Source of the DNA: Devosia sp. 66-22
Lineage (GTDB): Bacteria; Pseudomonadota; Alphaproteobacteria; Rhizobiales; Devosiaceae
Reading direction: 5' to 3'
DNA: 54,971 bases
NCBI GenBank assembly: GCA_001899065.1
Contig: MKUZ01000014.1
Coordinates: 1 to 54,971, forward strand
The notes beneath the pieces were generated by a model. It was not told the DNA's origin. It did not search any database and saw only the letters and a list, made by a program, of their open reading frames with translations. Both the position numbers and the translations under genes were made by a program. Below, in pieces: positions 54,087-54,971 of the stretch. Each line of letters starts with the position of its first letter. The first letter of the stretch is position 1.

Positions 54087-54971
54087 ATGAGCGACACGGT
54101 TGTTCCGGCGCCCCGGCATTCCACCTGGCGGCTCGTCGCCTGGATCGCACTGCCGCTGCTGGTCCTCGCCGCAGCGATCGCCTGGATCGTCGCGGCCGAT
54201 CCGCTGCGGGGCTTCAACAACGGCGCCCCGCCGGTCGAGGCGATCACCTTCGAGCGTACCGTTCTCGACGACAGCGGCATCAGTGTCCTGATCCGCGCCG
54301 GCGGGTCGGAGCCGATGACCATCGCCCAGGTGCAGGTCGACGATGCCTATTGGCAGTTTACGACGGATCCGGCAGGACCGCTGCAACGCGGGGCCACGGC
54401 ATGGATCAGCGTGCCCTATCCCTGGGTGCTCGGCGAGGCGCACCGCGTGAACCTCGTGACCAACACGGGCGCGACGTTTGAGCACGAAGTGGCCGTGGCC
54501 GTGCCGACACCTGTCGCGACTCCGGGCATGCTCCTGCCACAGGCGATCGTCGGACTCATCGTGGGCGTCCTGCCGGTCGCCATCGGACTGATGTTCTATC
54601 CGGCGCTGCGCAACGCGAGCCGGGGCGTCATGGACTTCGTGCTGGCGCTGACGATCGGGCTTCTGGCGTTCCTCCTTGTCGACATGACGTTCGAGGCGCT
54701 CGAGCTGGCCGTGGAATCGGCGGCGCTGTTCCAGGGGCAGGCGATGGTGATCCTCGCGGCGCTGGCAACCTTCCTCATCCTGATGGGAATCGGGCGGCGA
54801 TCGGGGACGCCCGCCGGGCTGGCGCTCGCCTTCTACATCGCGCTCGGGATCGGCCTCCACAATTTCGGCGAGGGCCTCGCGATCGGCGCGGCGTTCGCCG
54901 CGGGCTCGGCGGGCCTGGGCACGTTCCTGGTGCTGGGCTTTGCGATCCACAACGTCACCGAGGGCATCGGC
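54087..54971 (+). CDS. ZIP-family metal permease with an N-terminal extracytoplasmic domain, 3' end cut
   Basis: 295 codons are present; the gene runs off the window. A first membrane helix (LVAWIALPLLVLAAAIAWIV) is followed by a beta-rich domain of about 110 residues (ITFERTVLDDSGISVLIRAG, VNLVTNTGATFEHEVAVAV) and then ZIP membrane helices from about residue 152. The ZIP metal motif GLHNFGEGLAIG (His258, Asn259, Glu262) and FAIHNVTEGIG lie at the end. Ordinary bacterial ZIP proteins lack such an N-terminal domain. It starts one base after the MCO stop, so the oxidase and permease form one unit, probably for Mn, Fe or Zn. Confidence 0.87.
   Translation, partial: MSDTVVPAPRHSTWRLVAWIALPLLVLAAAIAWIVAADPLRGFNNGAPPVEAITFERTVLDDSGISVLIRAGGSEPMTIAQVQVDDAYWQFTTDPAGPLQRGATAWISVPYPWVLGEAHRVNLVTNTGATFEHEVAVAVPTPVATPGMLLPQAIVGLIVGVLPVAIGLMFYPALRNASRGVMDFVLALTIGLLAFLLVDMTFEALELAVESAALFQGQAMVILAALATFLILMGIGRRSGTPAGLALAFYIALGIGLHNFGEGLAIGAAFAAGSAGLGTFLVLGFAIHNVTEGIG

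Overview
The window is GC-rich and densely packed, and it reads as a chromosomal segment of an alphaproteobacterium of the order Hyphomicrobiales. A Devosia-like genus is my best guess, not a proven one. The basis is the gene content (Ku and LigD, band-7/NfeD, MotA/MotB, TRAP transporters, alphaproteobacterial GltBD) together with regulatory sites typical of the group: an Irr-type box before hemH, Mur/Fur-like boxes before mntH and a multicopper oxidase, and EcfG-type promoters (GGAAC-N16-CGTT). I see no rRNA, tRNA, CRISPR array, insertion sequence or prophage.

Layout. 1-3230: a ChrA-type transporter divergent from a TetR regulator and an FAD monooxygenase. 3298-8341: a sugar-acid locus. An FAH-family hydrolase, a FucU/RbsD mutarotase and a GntR regulator are divergent from a UxaA-type dehydratase, an aldo/keto reductase and an acylphosphatase. 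8639-11512: an Rnk-like protein, a small protein, a GabD-type aldehyde dehydrogenase and a SET protein. 11574-14700: cueR divergent from a copper P-type ATPase with duplicated YHS domains. 15185-16444: an FMN-dependent L-lactate dehydrogenase behind three copies of the palindrome found at the GntR locus. 16451-18879: a toxin-antitoxin pair and an ECF sigma/anti-sigma operon. 19038-24976: a TRAP transporter, a PfkB kinase, a diheme cytochrome c and KDPG aldolase. 24976-26841: a ModE-like regulator and modAB. 26886-31585: a LysR regulator, a nickel-type permease fused to DUF1007, two paralogous small proteins and mntH. 31687-36185: hemH, ligD and ku. 36337-39445: a band-7/NfeD pair and motAB, with motB interrupted by an in-frame TAG. 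39636-45947: an outer-membrane barrel, galU, galE, a lytic transglycosylase, an SGNH hydrolase and an ankyrin protein. 46003-52423: gltD and gltB with a small secreted-protein gene between them. 52958-54971: a two-domain multicopper oxidase and a ZIP permease cut by the window end.

The most interesting inference links two separated loci. The palindrome CTAACATGTTAG occurs once in the gntR/uxaA divergent promoter and three times, at a 19-bp period, before the L-lactate dehydrogenase about 9.8 kb away. The FAH protein resembles 2,4-diketo-3-deoxy-L-fuconate hydrolases, whose products are pyruvate and L-lactate. This suggests one regulon for non-phosphorylative L-fucose (or a related 6-deoxysugar) breakdown, in which the regulator also switches on the enzyme that consumes the L-lactate. 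Other points of interest are the amber codon in motB, a probable Mn/Fe-responsive MCO-ZIP unit sharing an operator type with mntH, EcfG promoters on ku-ligD and on a small gene, and a secreted-protein gene inside the glutamate synthase operon.
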